Assembly (NCBI RefSeq): GCF_014636775.1
Contig: NZ_BMEQ01000004.1
Location: 204,056-268,055 of the forward strand
Direction: 5' to 3'
Source of the DNA: Kocuria dechangensis
GTDB taxonomy: Bacteria; Actinomycetota; Actinomycetes; Actinomycetales; Micrococcaceae
DNA: 64,000 bases
Part shown: in pieces, positions 50,209 through 59,791 of the stretch
Layout of the letters: each line of letters begins with the position of its first letter
How positions within the stretch are numbered: position 1 is the stretch's first letter
Position numbers and translations under genes: made by a program
Notes under the pieces: model-generated
The model's input: the letters and a program-made list of their open reading frames with translations, nothing else
Told to the model about the DNA's origin: nothing
Database searches by the model: none

Positions 50209-50517
50209 TTACAGCTTGATTTCGATGTTCACGTCGGCCGGCAGGTCGAGACGCATGAGCGAGTCGACAGCCTTCGGCGTGGGGTCGATGATGTCGATCA
50301 GCCGCTTGTGGGTGCGCATCTCGAAGTGCTCACGGCTGTCCTTGTACTTGTGCGGCGAGCGGATGACGCAGTACACGTTCTTCTCCGTCGGCAGCGGCAC
50401 GGGGCCGACCACCGTCGCGCCTGCGCGCGTCACCGTCTCAACGATCTTCCGGGCCGAGACGTCGATGACCTCGTGGTCATAAGACTTCAGCCGGATGCGG
50501 ATTTTCTGTCCCGCCAT
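50209..50517 (-). CDS. rpsJ: 30S ribosomal protein S10
   Basis: A 102-residue S10 (NusE). [20 protein letters not shown] and [20 protein letters not shown] with THKRLIDI are diagnostic. First gene of the S10 operon with a leader of several hundred nt. Besides the ribosome it works in transcription antitermination with NusB. Confidence 0.98.
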
Positions 50518-50841
50518 GGCGTCGTGACTCTCTTTCTTGAAGTACTTCCCTGTGACGGAGCTCGCGCTCCTTGTGCATGGCGCCGGGTCTGACGGGCGCC
50601 GCTCCACGCAGGCTGAATCCGGAAGATTCCGGGTTCCTCACCCTGCTGGAGCTCCGACCCCCGAACTCGGGCGTGTCGCCTCGCGCAGAACACGCGGGCG
50701 CACCGAGTCCATCTGGACGAGGGCGGGTCGTATGTGGTCCGTACGTGGCGGCGGCTCGGGCTGCCGGCTCTCGGTTCTGCTTCGGATGACTACCGGTTCG
50801 AACCGCTGAGAGCACACGTCGGCGCTTGAACAACGTCGTCC
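50518..50841 (-). promoter_or_regulatory. Long 5' leader of the S10 operon
   Basis: No credible gene is seen in the 505 nt between rpsJ and tuf. If transcription starts from the promoter at 50842-50870, about 320 nt of untranslated leader precede rpsJ. It contains a 9-bp hairpin (50615-50623 with 50628-50636) and another with GGCGCC arms around 50579-50600. Leaders of this size in S10 operons can mediate feedback or antitermination; no known L4-type site is recognisable. Confidence 0.45.
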
Positions 50842-50870
50842 ATCCTGCCAGAGATCAGGACGGGGTGCAA
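50842..50870 (-). promoter_or_regulatory. Candidate promoter of the S10 operon
   Basis: On the minus strand TTGCAC (50865-50870) and CAGGAT (50842-50847) are separated by exactly 17 bp. The -35 keeps TTG and the -10 keeps the key A and T. This is the best -35/-10 pair in the gap between the tuf terminator and rpsJ. Confidence 0.5.
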
Positions 50871-50961
50871 ATGCACGGTGTCCCGTCCGGGACACGCGGC
50901 CGGCCCCTCCCCCGGCCCCCTGAGCCGGGCAGGGCGGGGCCCCGACGGACCCCGGACACGG

Positions 50962-50998
50962 GAGAACCCCCCGCCGCGCGAGGCGGCGGGGGGTTCTC
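50962..50998 (-). terminator. Terminator after tuf
   Basis: A perfect 16-bp stem (50962-50977 with 50983-50998) with a 5-nt loop begins 24 nt after the tuf stop. It closes the str operon ahead of the S10 promoter. Confidence 0.85.
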
Positions 50999-51022
50999 GA
51001 AAGATCCCGAGGAGTCAGAGGA

Positions 51023-52213
<1,191 letters not shown>

Positions 52214-52314
52214 GGTTGTTCCTCCTAGAACATTTGTCGAAACTTGCCCAGTGCTTCCCCGCCGCGTGAAGGGGCCGGGGGGCTGAGGCGATCAGCAGTA
52301 CTGAAACCTCTGCA

Positions 52315-52320
52315 AGTCTA
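52315..52320 (-). promoter_or_regulatory. tuf: Candidate -10 box of a tuf promoter
   Basis: TAGACT on the minus strand lies in the 159-nt fusA-tuf gap, in locally AT-rich sequence. It would give a leader of about 95 nt. No strong -35 is seen. A dedicated tuf promoter is common because EF-Tu is needed in excess over EF-G. Confidence 0.4.
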
Positions 52321-52372
52321 CTTTGGCTGTGGTTGTTTGATGAAATTCCCGGCCGGGGCCGAGGGGTGGTGC

Positions 52373-54487
52373 TTACTCGCCGCGGTTCTTCTGGACGATC
52401 TCCTCGGCGACGGCCTTGGGGACCTCCGAGTAGCTGTCGAACTGCATCGAGTAGACGGCACGGCCCTGGGTCTTGGAGCGCAGGTCGCCGATGTAGCCGA
52501 ACATCTCGGACAGCGGCACGAGCGCCTTGACCAGCTTGACGCCGGTGACGTCCTCCATGGACTGGATCTGGCCGCGGCGGGAGTTCAGGTCGCCGATGAC
52601 CTCGCCCATGTACTCCTCGGGGGTGCGCACCTCGACGGCCATCAGCGGCTCGAGCAGAACCGGCTGGGCCCGGCGGGCGCCCTCCTTGAAGACCATCGAG
52701 CCGGCGATCTTGAACGCCATCTCGGAGGAGTCGACGTCGTGGTACGCGCCGTCGAGCAGCGTGGCTTTGACGCCCACGACCGGGTAGCCGGCCAGGATGC
52801 CGAGACGCATGGCGTCCTGGATGCCCGCGTCCACGGAGGGGATGTACTCGCGCGGCACGCGGCCGCCGGTGACCTTGTTGTCGAACTCGTAGAGCTCCTC
52901 GGAGTCCAGCGGGATCGGCTCGAAGGCGACCTGCACCTTCGCGAACTGGCCGGAGCCACCGGTCTGCTTCTTGTGCGTGTAGTCGACCTTGTCGACGGCC
53001 TTCTTGATCGTCTCGCGGTAGGCCACCTGGGGCTTGCCGACGTTCGCCTCGACCTTGAACTCGCGCTTCATGCGGTCCACCAGGATGTCCAGGTGGAGCT
53101 CGCCCATGCCGCCGATCTCGGTCTGGCCGGTCTCCTCGTTGAGGGACACGGTGAACGTGGGGTCCTCGGCGGAGAGCTTCTGGATCGCGACCGAGAGCTT
53201 CTCCTGGTCGCCCTTGGTCTTCGGCTCGATGGCCACGGAGATCACGGGGTCCGGGAAGGTCATCGACTCGAGCACGATCGGGTTCTGGAGGTCGCACAGG
53301 GTGTCGCCCGTGGTGGTGTCCTTGAGCCCGATGGCCGCGTAGATGTGGCCGGCCTGGATGGTGTCGACCGGGTTCTCCTTGTTGGAGTGCATCTGGAACA
53401 GCTTGCCGATGCGCTCCTTCTTGCCCTTGGTGGAGTTGAGCACCTGGTCGCCGTTGGAGGCCTTGCCGGAGTACACGCGGATGTAGGTGAGCTGGCCGTA
53501 GAACGGGTGGGTGGCCACCTTGAACGCGAGGGCGGAGAACGGCGCGGTGGAGTCCACCGGGCGGGAGAGGATCTCCTCCTCGTTGTTCAGGGCGTGGCCC
53601 TCGACGTTCGGGACGTCCAGCGGGGACGGCAGGAAGTCGATGACGGCGTCGAGCATCGGCTGCACGCCGCGGTTCTTGAACGCGGAGCCGCACAGCACGG
53701 GGTACGCCTGCGAGGTGATGGTGAGCTTCCGGATGCCGGCCTTGAGCTCCTCGAGGGTCAGCTCCTCGCCGCCCAGGTACTTCTCCATGAGCTCGTCGTC
53801 GGCCTCGGCGACGGACTCGACCAGCTGGTTGCGGTACTCCTCGGCCTTCTCCTGGAGGTCGGCCGGGATCTCCTCGATCTCGTACTTGGCGCCCATGGAG
53901 ACGTCGCCCTTGGAGTCGCCGGGCCACACGAAGGCCTTCATGGTGAGCAGGTCGACGACGCCGGTGAACGCGGACTCGGAGCCGATCGGGAGCTGCATCA
54001 CCAGCGGCTTGGCGCCGAGGCGGTTGATGATGGTGTCGACGGTGAAGTAGAAGTCGGCGCCCAGCTTGTCCATCTTGTTGACGAAGCAGATGCGGGGGAC
54101 GTCGTACTTGTCGGCCTGGCGCCAGACCGTCTCCGACTGGGGCTCGACGCCCTCCTTGCCGTCGAAGACCGCGACGGCGCCGTCGAGCACGCGCAGGGAG
54201 CGCTCGACCTCGACCGTGAAGTCCACGTGGCCGGGGGTGTCGATGATGTTGATCTGGTTGTCGTGCCAGTAGCAGGTCGTCGCGGCGGACGTGATCGTGA
54301 TGCCGCGCTCCTGCTCCTGCGCCATCCAGTCCATGGTGGAGGCACCATCGTGGGTCTCGCCGATCTTGTGGGAGATACCGGTGTAGAACAGGATGCGTTC
54401 GGTGGTGGTGGTCTTGCCGGCATCGATGTGGGCCATGATGCCGATGTTGCGGACCTTCTTGAGGTCGGTAAGCACGTCAAGTGCCAC
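52373..54487 (-). CDS. fusA: Elongation factor G
   Basis: A 704-residue translocase GTPase. G1 [19 protein letters not shown] (about residues 19-37), G3 DTPGHVDFT (about 84), G4 NKMDK (about 138); domain III-V marks include [16 protein letters not shown] and the C-terminal [20 protein letters not shown]. Standard length. It follows rpsG with a hairpin-bearing 69-nt gap. Confidence 0.98.
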   Translation of the reverse strand: MALDVLTDLKKVRNIGIMAHIDAGKTTTTERILFYTGISHKIGETHDGASTMDWMAQEQERGITITSAATTCYWHDNQINIIDTPGHVDFTVEVERSLRVLDGAVAVFDGKEGVEPQSETVWRQADKYDVPRICFVNKMDKLGADFYFTVDTIINRLGAKPLVMQLPIGSESAFTGVVDLLTMKAFVWPGDSKGDVSMGAKYEIEEIPADLQEKAEEYRNQLVESVAEADDELMEKYLGGEELTLEELKAGIRKLTITSQAYPVLCGSAFKNRGVQPMLDAVIDFLPSPLDVPNVEGHALNNEEEILSRPVDSTAPFSALAFKVATHPFYGQLTYIRVYSGKASNGDQVLNSTKGKKERIGKLFQMHSNKENPVDTIQAGHIYAAIGLKDTTTGDTLCDLQNPIVLESMTFPDPVISVAIEPKTKGDQEKLSVAIQKLSAEDPTFTVSLNEETGQTEIGGMGELHLDILVDRMKREFKVEANVGKPQVAYRETIKKAVDKVDYTHKKQTGGSGQFAKVQVAFEPIPLDSEELYEFDNKVTGGRVPREYIPSVDAGIQDAMRLGILAGYPVVGVKATLLDGAYHDVDSSEMAFKIAGSMVFKEGARRAQPVLLEPLMAVEVRTPEEYMGEVIGDLNSRRGQIQSMEDVTGVKLVKALVPLSEMFGYIGDLRSKTQGRAVYSMQFDSYSEVPKAVAEEIVQKNRGE

Positions 54488-54516
54488 GGTGTTTCCCTTT
54501 CGGAGATGGTGCCGGC

Positions 54517-54547
54517 GGCCTGCCGGCCCGTGTGGGGCCGACAGGCC
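54517..54547 (-). other. Hairpin between rpsG and fusA
   Basis: A 13-bp stem with one C-A mismatch (54517-54529 with 54535-54547) and 5-nt loop occupies the short rpsG-fusA gap. It may tune relative mRNA levels; it does not look like a full terminator because no T-run follows. Confidence 0.45.
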
Positions 54548-54556
54548 TGAAAGATT

Positions 54557-55027
54557 CTACCAGCGGTAGTGGGCGAAGGCCTTGTTGGACTCCGCCATCT
54601 TGTGGGTGTCCTCGCGGCGCTTCACGGCGGCACCGAGACCGTTGGACGCGTCCAGGATCTCGTTCTGCAGACGCTCCGTCATGGTGTTCTCGCGGCGGAG
54701 CTTGGAGTAGCCGACGAGCCAGCGCAGGGACAGCGCCTGGGCCCGGCCGGGCTTGACCTCGACGGGCACCTGGTAGGTCGCGCCGCCGACGCGGCGGGAC
54801 TTGACCTCGAGGGCCGGCTTGACGTTCTCCAGGGCCTTCTTGAGCGTGGCGACCGGATCGGCGCCGGTCTTGCCGCGGACGCCCTCGAGGGCGCCGTAGA
54901 CGATGCGCTCGGCGGTGGACTTCTTGCCGTCCTGGAGGACCTTGTTGATCAGCTGCGTGACGACCGGGGAGCTGTACACCGGGTCGACGACGAGCGGGCG
55001 CTTGGGAGCGGGACCCTTACGAGGCAT
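54557..55027 (-). CDS. rpsG: 30S ribosomal protein S7
   Basis: A 156-residue S7 of the head. [20 protein letters not shown] starts it, the RNA-binding [20 protein letters not shown] (about residues 77-96) and C-terminal [20 protein letters not shown] are conserved. ATG shares one base with the rpsL stop (TAATG). Confidence 0.98.
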   Translation of the reverse strand: MPRKGPAPKRPLVVDPVYSSPVVTQLINKVLQDGKKSTAERIVYGALEGVRGKTGADPVATLKKALENVKPALEVKSRRVGGATYQVPVEVKPGRAQALSLRWLVGYSKLRRENTMTERLQNEILDASNGLGAAVKRREDTHKMAESNKAFAHYRW

Positions 55028-55401
55028 TACTTCTTCTCCTTCTTGGCGCCGTAGCGGGAACGGGCCTGCTGGCGGCCCTTGACACCCTGGGTGTCGAGCG
55101 CGCCGCGGACGATCTTGTAGCGGACACCGGGGAGGTCCTTCACGCGACCGCCGCGGACGAGCACGATGGAGTGCTCCTGCAGGTTGTGGCCCTCACCGGG
55201 GATGTAGGCCGTGACCTCGATGCCGCCGTTGAGCTTCACACGGGCGACCTTGCGCAGCGCGGAGTTCGGCTTCTTCGGGGTGGTGGTGTACACACGGGTG
55301 CACACGCCGCGCTTCATGGGGCTGCCCTTGAGCGCGGGGGCCTTGGTCTTGACGACCTTGGGGGTCCGGCCCTTGCGGACCAGCTGCTGGATTGTAGGCA
55401 C
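55027..55401 (-). CDS. rpsL: 30S ribosomal protein S12
   Basis: A 124-residue S12 of the decoding centre. [20 protein letters not shown] starts it; [20 protein letters not shown] and [20 protein letters not shown] carry the two lysines (about 43 and 88) whose replacement gives streptomycin resistance, and both are the wild-type lysine. GTG 55401 follows AGGAGACAC. First gene of the str operon. Confidence 0.98.
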   Translation of the reverse strand: MPTIQQLVRKGRTPKVVKTKAPALKGSPMKRGVCTRVYTTTPKKPNSALRKVARVKLNGGIEVTAYIPGEGHNLQEHSIVLVRGGRVKDLPGVRYKIVRGALDTQGVKGRQQARSRYGAKKEKK

Positions 55402-55685
55402 AGTGTCTCCTGGTTGCGCGGGTCGTTCGAGGACCCGCTGGGATGTTCCGCTCCCCCGCCCCTCCGGCGTGGGCCGGGCACGGGGCGCGGGCTGACGGTA
55501 AGCCTGGCGGACGATCACCACGGTCCTGGCGCCGGGAGTCCCCGGGCAGACGAAAAGAATGGCATTCAGGCACACATAGCGTGCCAGAGGACCGAGTCCG
55601 TTCTGCCATTGATCTTCCCGGTTCCGTCGGCGCGCCTGGCGCCGGCGGATGACCGTGCAATTCCTCGACAGCCTATCAGACCGCC
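55402..55685 (-). promoter_or_regulatory. Gene-free leader of the str operon
   Basis: Between the rpsL start and the pcaR terminator no credible gene is present. TAGGCT on the minus strand (55670-55675) is the best -10 candidate and is the same hexamer as in the spc leader; TTCCGG 17 bp upstream is a poor -35. This would make a leader of about 260 nt for rpsL. A second region with TATGTG near 55574-55580 is a weaker alternative. Confidence 0.35.
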
Positions 55686-55710
55686 CCGGCCCCCGGAAAC
55701 CGGGGGCCGG
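55686..55710 (-). terminator. Terminator after pcaR
   Basis: A perfect 11-bp GC stem (55686-55696 with 55700-55710) with an AAA/TTT loop begins 20 nt past the pcaR stop and separates it from the str operon. Confidence 0.75.
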
Positions 55711-55729
55711 ACGTTCAGCAGCCGGGGGC

Positions 55730-56542
55730 TCAGCGGCCGGCGGCCGCGAGGTCCGCGGAGATCCGGCGGGCGCACTCGAGCAGGGGCGGGACGACGTCGC
55801 GCACCGGGTCCGTGGCGCCGGTGCCCGGCATGCCCACGCGCATGGAGACGTTGACGGCGGCGACCGTGCGCCCGGACCCGTCGGTCACCGGGGCCGCGAC
55901 GGAGCGCAGGCCGATCTCAAGCTCCTGGTCGACGACGGCCCAGCCCTGCTCTCGGACGCGGCGCAGGTCGGCCTCGAGCGCGGCGCGGTCCACGAGCGTG
56001 CGCTCGGTCAGGGCGGGCAGCGCCGCCGTGCGGAAGTACTCCTCGAGCTGGGCGTCGTCGAGGCCCGCGAGCAGCACGCGGCCCATCGAGGTGGCGTGGG
56101 CGGGGAACCGGGTGCCCACCGCGATGGCGACGGTCATGATCCGGTGGGTGGAGACCCGGGCGACGTAGACGATGTCGGTGCCGTCCAGGACGGAGGCGGA
56201 GGTGGACTCCTCCAGGAGCGCCGAGAGCGCCTCCAGGTGGGGGGCGGCGAGGGCCGGCAGGGAGAGGGAGGAGAGGTAGGCGTAGCCGAGCTGCAGCACC
56301 TTGGGCGTGAGCTCGAACAGCCGCCCGTCGGTGCGGACGTAGCCCAGCTCCTCGAGGGTGAGCAGGAAGCGCCGGGCGGTGGCGCGGGTGAGGCCGGTGC
56401 GCCGGGCGACGTCGCTGAGGGTCATCCGGGCGTGCTGCGCGTCGAACGCGGAAACCACGCTCAGGCCGCGGGCGAGGGACTGCACGAACTGTCCGGACGT
56501 GCCCCGCTCGCCCTCGGGGGCGGTCGGGTCGGGCTCGGTCAT
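55730..56542 (-). CDS. pcaR: IclR-family transcriptional regulator of the beta-ketoadipate pathway (PcaR-like)
   Basis: A 270-residue IclR regulator. The winged helix-turn-helix covers about residues 18-75, with [20 protein letters not shown] as the recognition region. The effector domain follows, with [19 protein letters not shown] and the conserved VNVSMRVG near the end. It closely fits the PcaR/PcaU/PobR/CatR subgroup by the [19 protein letters not shown] segment. It lies directly downstream of pcaJ behind a terminator. A palindrome upstream of pcaH is its likely target, as activator or repressor. Confidence 0.88.
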   Translation of the reverse strand: MTEPDPTAPEGERGTSGQFVQSLARGLSVVSAFDAQHARMTLSDVARRTGLTRATARRFLLTLEELGYVRTDGRLFELTPKVLQLGYAYLSSLSLPALAAPHLEALSALLEESTSASVLDGTDIVYVARVSTHRIMTVAIAVGTRFPAHATSMGRVLLAGLDDAQLEEYFRTAALPALTERTLVDRAALEADLRRVREQGWAVVDQELEIGLRSVAAPVTDGSGRTVAAVNVSMRVGMPGTGATDPVRDVVPPLLECARRISADLAAAGR

Positions 56543-56570
56543 GGGTGCTCCTCGGGACGGGACGGGGCGG

Positions 56571-56603
56571 GCGGGGGCGCGTCCTGCCAGGACGCGCCCC
56601 CGC
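56571..56603 (-). terminator. Terminator between pcaJ and pcaR
   Basis: A perfect 15-bp stem (56571-56585 with 56589-56603) with a 3-nt loop starts 12 nt after the pcaJ stop and ends 29 nt before the pcaR start. It should end most pca operon transcripts, leaving pcaR to read-through or its own promoter. Confidence 0.8.
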
Positions 56604-56614
56604 CCGGTGCGCGG

Positions 56615-57307
56615 TCAGCGGGCGGCGGGCCGCAGGGGGACGCCGACGATCTCCTGGAGCTCGTCGAAGTCGATCCCGAAGGTCTCGCGCACGACGACGC
56701 CGTCCTCCTCGATGAGGAACACGGCCTTGTCGGTGTAGATGCGGGAGACGCAGGCGACGCCGGTGAGCGGCATGGTGCACTCCTCCACCAGCTTGGACTG
56801 CCCGTTCTTGGTGAGCAGCGTCATCATGACGAAGGTCTGCTTCGCGCCGGTGGCGAGGTCCATGGCCCCGCCCACGGCCGGGATGGCGTCCGGCTTGCCC
56901 GTGTGCCAGTTGGCGAGGTTGCCCTTGCGGTCCACCTGGAACGCGCCGAGCACGCAGCAGTCGAGGTGGCCGCCGCGCATCATGGCGAACGAGTCCGCGT
57001 GGTGGAAGTAGGAGCAGCCCGGGGTCTCGACCACGGGGATCTTGCCGGCGTTGATGAGGTCGGGGTCCACCTCGTCGCCCTGGGCCTCGCGGCCCATGCC
57101 CAGCATGCCGTTCTCGGTGTGCAGGGTGACGTCGTCCTCGGGGCTGAGGTAGTTGGCCACCAGCGTCGGCTGGCCGATGCCCAGGTTGACGTAGGAGCCG
57201 GCGGGGATGTCCGCGGCCACGATCTTCGCCAGCTCGTCGTGGTTCAGCGGGGTCTCGGAGGTCCGCAGGGCCGCGACGGCCTGCTGGTGGGTGGTCTGCT
57301 CGCTCAT
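56615..57307 (-). CDS. pcaJ: 3-oxoadipate CoA-transferase subunit B
   Basis: A 230-residue beta subunit of the CoA-transferase that loads succinyl-CoA's CoA onto 3-oxoadipate. The catalytic Glu is in TLHTENGMLGMG (about residues 61-72), and GGAMDLATGAKQTFVMM (about 124) is conserved. It is 2 nt downstream of pcaI. Substrate assignment rests on the pca operon; ScoB of acetoacetate metabolism is a close relative. Confidence 0.9.
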   Translation of the reverse strand: MSEQTTHQQAVAALRTSETPLNHDELAKIVAADIPAGSYVNLGIGQPTLVANYLSPEDDVTLHTENGMLGMGREAQGDEVDPDLINAGKIPVVETPGCSYFHHADSFAMMRGGHLDCCVLGAFQVDRKGNLANWHTGKPDAIPAVGGAMDLATGAKQTFVMMTLLTKNGQSKLVEECTMPLTGVACVSRIYTDKAVFLIEEDGVVVRETFGIDFDELQEIVGVPLRPAAR

Positions 57308-57309
57308 GG

Positions 57310-58002
57310 TCAGAGCTCCTCTCGGGGGTCGGTCTGGGCCGGGGCGTCGATCCGCACGACCGTGTCCACGTAGATGCCCGGCGTCACGACGACCTCGGGG
57401 TCCAGCTGGCCGCGCTCGACGACCTCGGCGACCTGCACGATGGAGGTGGTGGCGGCGGCGGCCATGATCGGCCCGAAGTTGCGCGCCGTCTTGCGGTAGA
57501 CGAGGTTGCCCGCCTTGTCCGCGATGTGCGCCTTGGTCAGGGAGAAGTCGGCCTTGATGGGGTGCTCGAGGATGTAGTGGCGGCCGTCGATCTCGCGCGC
57601 CTCCTTGCCCTCCGCCAGCGGGGTGCCGTAGCCGGTGGGGGTGAAGAACCCGCCGATGCCGGCGCCGGCGGCGCGGATCCGCTCGGCGAGGTTGCCCTGG
57701 GGGACGACCTCGAGCTCGATCTCGCCGGCCCGGTACTTCGCGTCGAAGTGCCACGAGTCGGACTGGCGCGGGAAGGAGCAGATGATCTTCCGCACGCGCC
57801 CGAGCTGGATCAGCCGGGCGAGCCCCACGTCGCCGTTGCCCGCGTTGTTGTTCACGACGGTCAGGCCGGTGGCGCCGTGCTCGATCAGCGCGTCGATGAG
57901 CTCGACGGGCTGGCCGGCCACGCCGAAGCCCCCGATCATGACGGTGGCGCCGTCGTGGATCTCAGCCACGGCCTGGGCGCAGCTGTCTGCGATGTTCAGC
58001 AT
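57310..58002 (-). CDS. pcaI: 3-oxoadipate CoA-transferase subunit A
   Basis: A 230-residue alpha subunit partner of PcaJ. DGATVMIGGFGVAGQPVELI (about residues 17-36) is the CoA-transferase family I signature, and FTPTGYGTPLAEGKEARE (about 119) is conserved. ATG 58002 has GAAGAGAGG-type ribosome-binding sequence upstream. It sits between pcaF and pcaJ. Confidence 0.9.
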   Translation of the reverse strand: MLNIADSCAQAVAEIHDGATVMIGGFGVAGQPVELIDALIEHGATGLTVVNNNAGNGDVGLARLIQLGRVRKIICSFPRQSDSWHFDAKYRAGEIELEVVPQGNLAERIRAAGAGIGGFFTPTGYGTPLAEGKEAREIDGRHYILEHPIKADFSLTKAHIADKAGNLVYRKTARNFGPIMAAAATTSIVQVAEVVERGQLDPEVVVTPGIYVDTVVRIDAPAQTDPREEL

Positions 58003-58037
58003 GCTTTGTGCCTCTCTTCGGTGGTCTCGGGTGGTTC

Positions 58038-59231
58038 TCAGGCGTTCTGGTTCTCGAGCACGACGGCGAGGCCCTGCCCCACGCCGATGCAGATGGCGGC
58101 GACGCCCCAGCGCTTCCCGGAGGCCTCGAGGGACCGGGCCAGGGTGCCCAGGATACGGGTGCCCGAGGCGCCGAGGGGGTGGCCGATCGCGATGGCGCCG
58201 CCGTGCCGGTTGACGATCCCAGGGTCGATCCCCCAGGCGTCGACGCACGCGAGGGACTGGGCGGCGAAGGCCTCGTTGAGCTCGACGGCGGCGACGTCGT
58301 CCCACGTGATCCCGGCGCGCCGCAGGGCGAGGTTGGCGGCCTCGACCGGGGCGAAGCCGAAGAACTGCGGCTCGTTGGCGGCGGCGCCGCGCCCGGCGAT
58401 GCGGGCGAGGGGCTGCAGGCCGGTCAGCTCGGCGGCCTTCTCGGAGCCCAGCAGGGCGGCGGAGGCGCCGTCGTTGAGGGGCGAGGCGTTGCCGGCGGTG
58501 ACGGTGCCGCCCTCGTCCTGCGTGCGGAAGACGGTCTTGAGCCCGCCCAGCTTCTCGACGGTCGAGGACGCACGGACGGACTCGTCCTGCGTCAGCTCGG
58601 TGCCGGGGACCTGCACGGTGAGGTCCGCGTAGAAGCCCTCGTCCCACGCCTGCTGGGTGAGCTGGTGGGAGCGGTAGGCGAACTCGTCCATGCGGTCGCG
58701 GGTGATGCCGTGCTTCTCGGCGAGCTGCTCGGTGGCCTCGCCCAGGGAGACGGTCCACTCCGGGTTCATCCTCCGGTTCACGAGCCGCCAGCCCAGCGTG
58801 GTGGAGGCGAGGGTCATGTCCCCGGCGGGGTAGGGCCGCTCGGTCTTGGGCAGCACCCAGGGGGCGCGGCTCATGGACTCCACGCCGCCGACCAGCACGA
58901 GGTCCGCCTCACCGGCGTTGATCTGCCGGGAGGCGATGATCGCGGCGTCCAGGGAGGAGCCGCACAGGCGGTTGACGGTGGTGCCGGGAAGCTCGACGGG
59001 CAGGCCCGCGAGCAGCGTGCCCATGCGGGCGACGTTGCGGTTCTCCTCGCCCGCGCCGTTGGCGTTGCCGAAGACGACCTCGTCGATCGTGGCGGGGTCC
59101 AGCGCGGACGCGCGCCGGACCTGCTCGCCGATGACGTGGGCGGCCAGGTCGTCGGGGCGCACGCCCGCCAGGGCGCCGCCGAAGCGCCCGAAGGGGGTCC
59201 GGACGGCGTCGTAGATGTAGGCCTCGGTCAT
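58038..59231 (-). CDS. pcaF: 3-oxoadipyl-CoA thiolase
   Basis: A 397-residue thiolase cleaving 3-oxoadipyl-CoA into succinyl-CoA and acetyl-CoA, the last step of the pathway. The acylated Cys is in VNRLCGSSLDAAI (about residues 86-98), NRHGGAIAIGHPLGASG (about 342) holds the active His, and the second Cys is in AAICIGVGQGLAVVL. YIYDAVRTPFGRFGGALAGVRPDDL-type N-terminus is usual for PcaF/PaaJ. Confidence 0.95.
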   Translation of the reverse strand: MTEAYIYDAVRTPFGRFGGALAGVRPDDLAAHVIGEQVRRASALDPATIDEVVFGNANGAGEENRNVARMGTLLAGLPVELPGTTVNRLCGSSLDAAIIASRQINAGEADLVLVGGVESMSRAPWVLPKTERPYPAGDMTLASTTLGWRLVNRRMNPEWTVSLGEATEQLAEKHGITRDRMDEFAYRSHQLTQQAWDEGFYADLTVQVPGTELTQDESVRASSTVEKLGGLKTVFRTQDEGGTVTAGNASPLNDGASAALLGSEKAAELTGLQPLARIAGRGAAANEPQFFGFAPVEAANLALRRAGITWDDVAAVELNEAFAAQSLACVDAWGIDPGIVNRHGGAIAIGHPLGASGTRILGTLARSLEASGKRWGVAAICIGVGQGLAVVLENQNA

Positions 59232-59284
59232 GGTGTGTTCCTCACTTGCGTCGTTGCTCGTCGGTCACGGACGGACACGGGGTC

Positions 59285-59340
59285 GGGGTGGGTCTGGATC
59301 GGGGTGGGTCTGGATCGGGGTGGGTCTGGATCGGGGTGGG
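59285..59340. repeat. 16-bp tandem repeat between pcaC and pcaF
   Basis: Three perfect copies of a 16-bp unit (59285-59300, 59301-59316, 59317-59332) and an 8-bp fourth copy lie in the 158-nt gap between pcaC and pcaF. They would be in the operon mRNA about 55-110 nt before the pcaF start. No coding role is evident. Confidence 0.85.
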
Positions 59341-59389
59341 CCTGTGCGGGCCGGGAGCGGGTCCGGGCGGATCGGCGGCCCCGCGGGCC

Positions 59390-59791
59390 TCAGGCCGCGT
59401 CGAGGGCGTCGAGGACCTGCTTGGCGTGCTTGAACGCGTTGTTGGCGGAGGGCACGGAGAGGTAGATCGCCGACTGCAGCAGGATCTCCTTGATCTCCTC
59501 GCGCTCGAGGCCGTTGCGCAGGGCGGCGCGCACGTGCATCTCGAACTCCTCCCAGTGCCCGGCGGCGATCAGCGCGGTCAGGGTGATCGCGCTGCGCATC
59601 CGCCGGTCCAGGCCGGGGCGGGTCCAGATCTCACCCCAGGCGTAGCGGGTGATGAAGTCCTGGAACTCGGCGGTGAACTCGTCCTTGGTCGCCTCGGCGC
59701 GGTCCACGTGGGCGTCCGAGAGGACCTCGCGGCGCACGACCATGCCGTCCGCGTGGGCCTGCTGCTCGGTGCGCTGGGGGTCGGTGCTCAT
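59390..59791 (-). CDS. pcaC: 4-carboxymuconolactone decarboxylase
   Basis: A 133-residue CMD-family enzyme converting 4-carboxymuconolactone to 3-oxoadipate enol-lactone. RYAWGEIWTRPGLDRRMRS (about residues 49-67) and HWEEFEMHVRAALRNGLERE (about 79-98) are the family core with the catalytic His/Glu region. It is a free-standing PcaC, not fused to PcaD as in many actinobacteria (PcaL). ATG 59791 overlaps the pcaD stop (ATGA). Confidence 0.95.
   Translation of the reverse strand: MSTDPQRTEQQAHADGMVVRREVLSDAHVDRAEATKDEFTAEFQDFITRYAWGEIWTRPGLDRRMRSAITLTALIAAGHWEEFEMHVRAALRNGLEREEIKEILLQSAIYLSVPSANNAFKHAKQVLDALDAA

Noticed and set aside
59285..59340. Direct repeats considered as a CRISPR array
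   Set aside because: Units are contiguous with no spacers and there are no cas genes.
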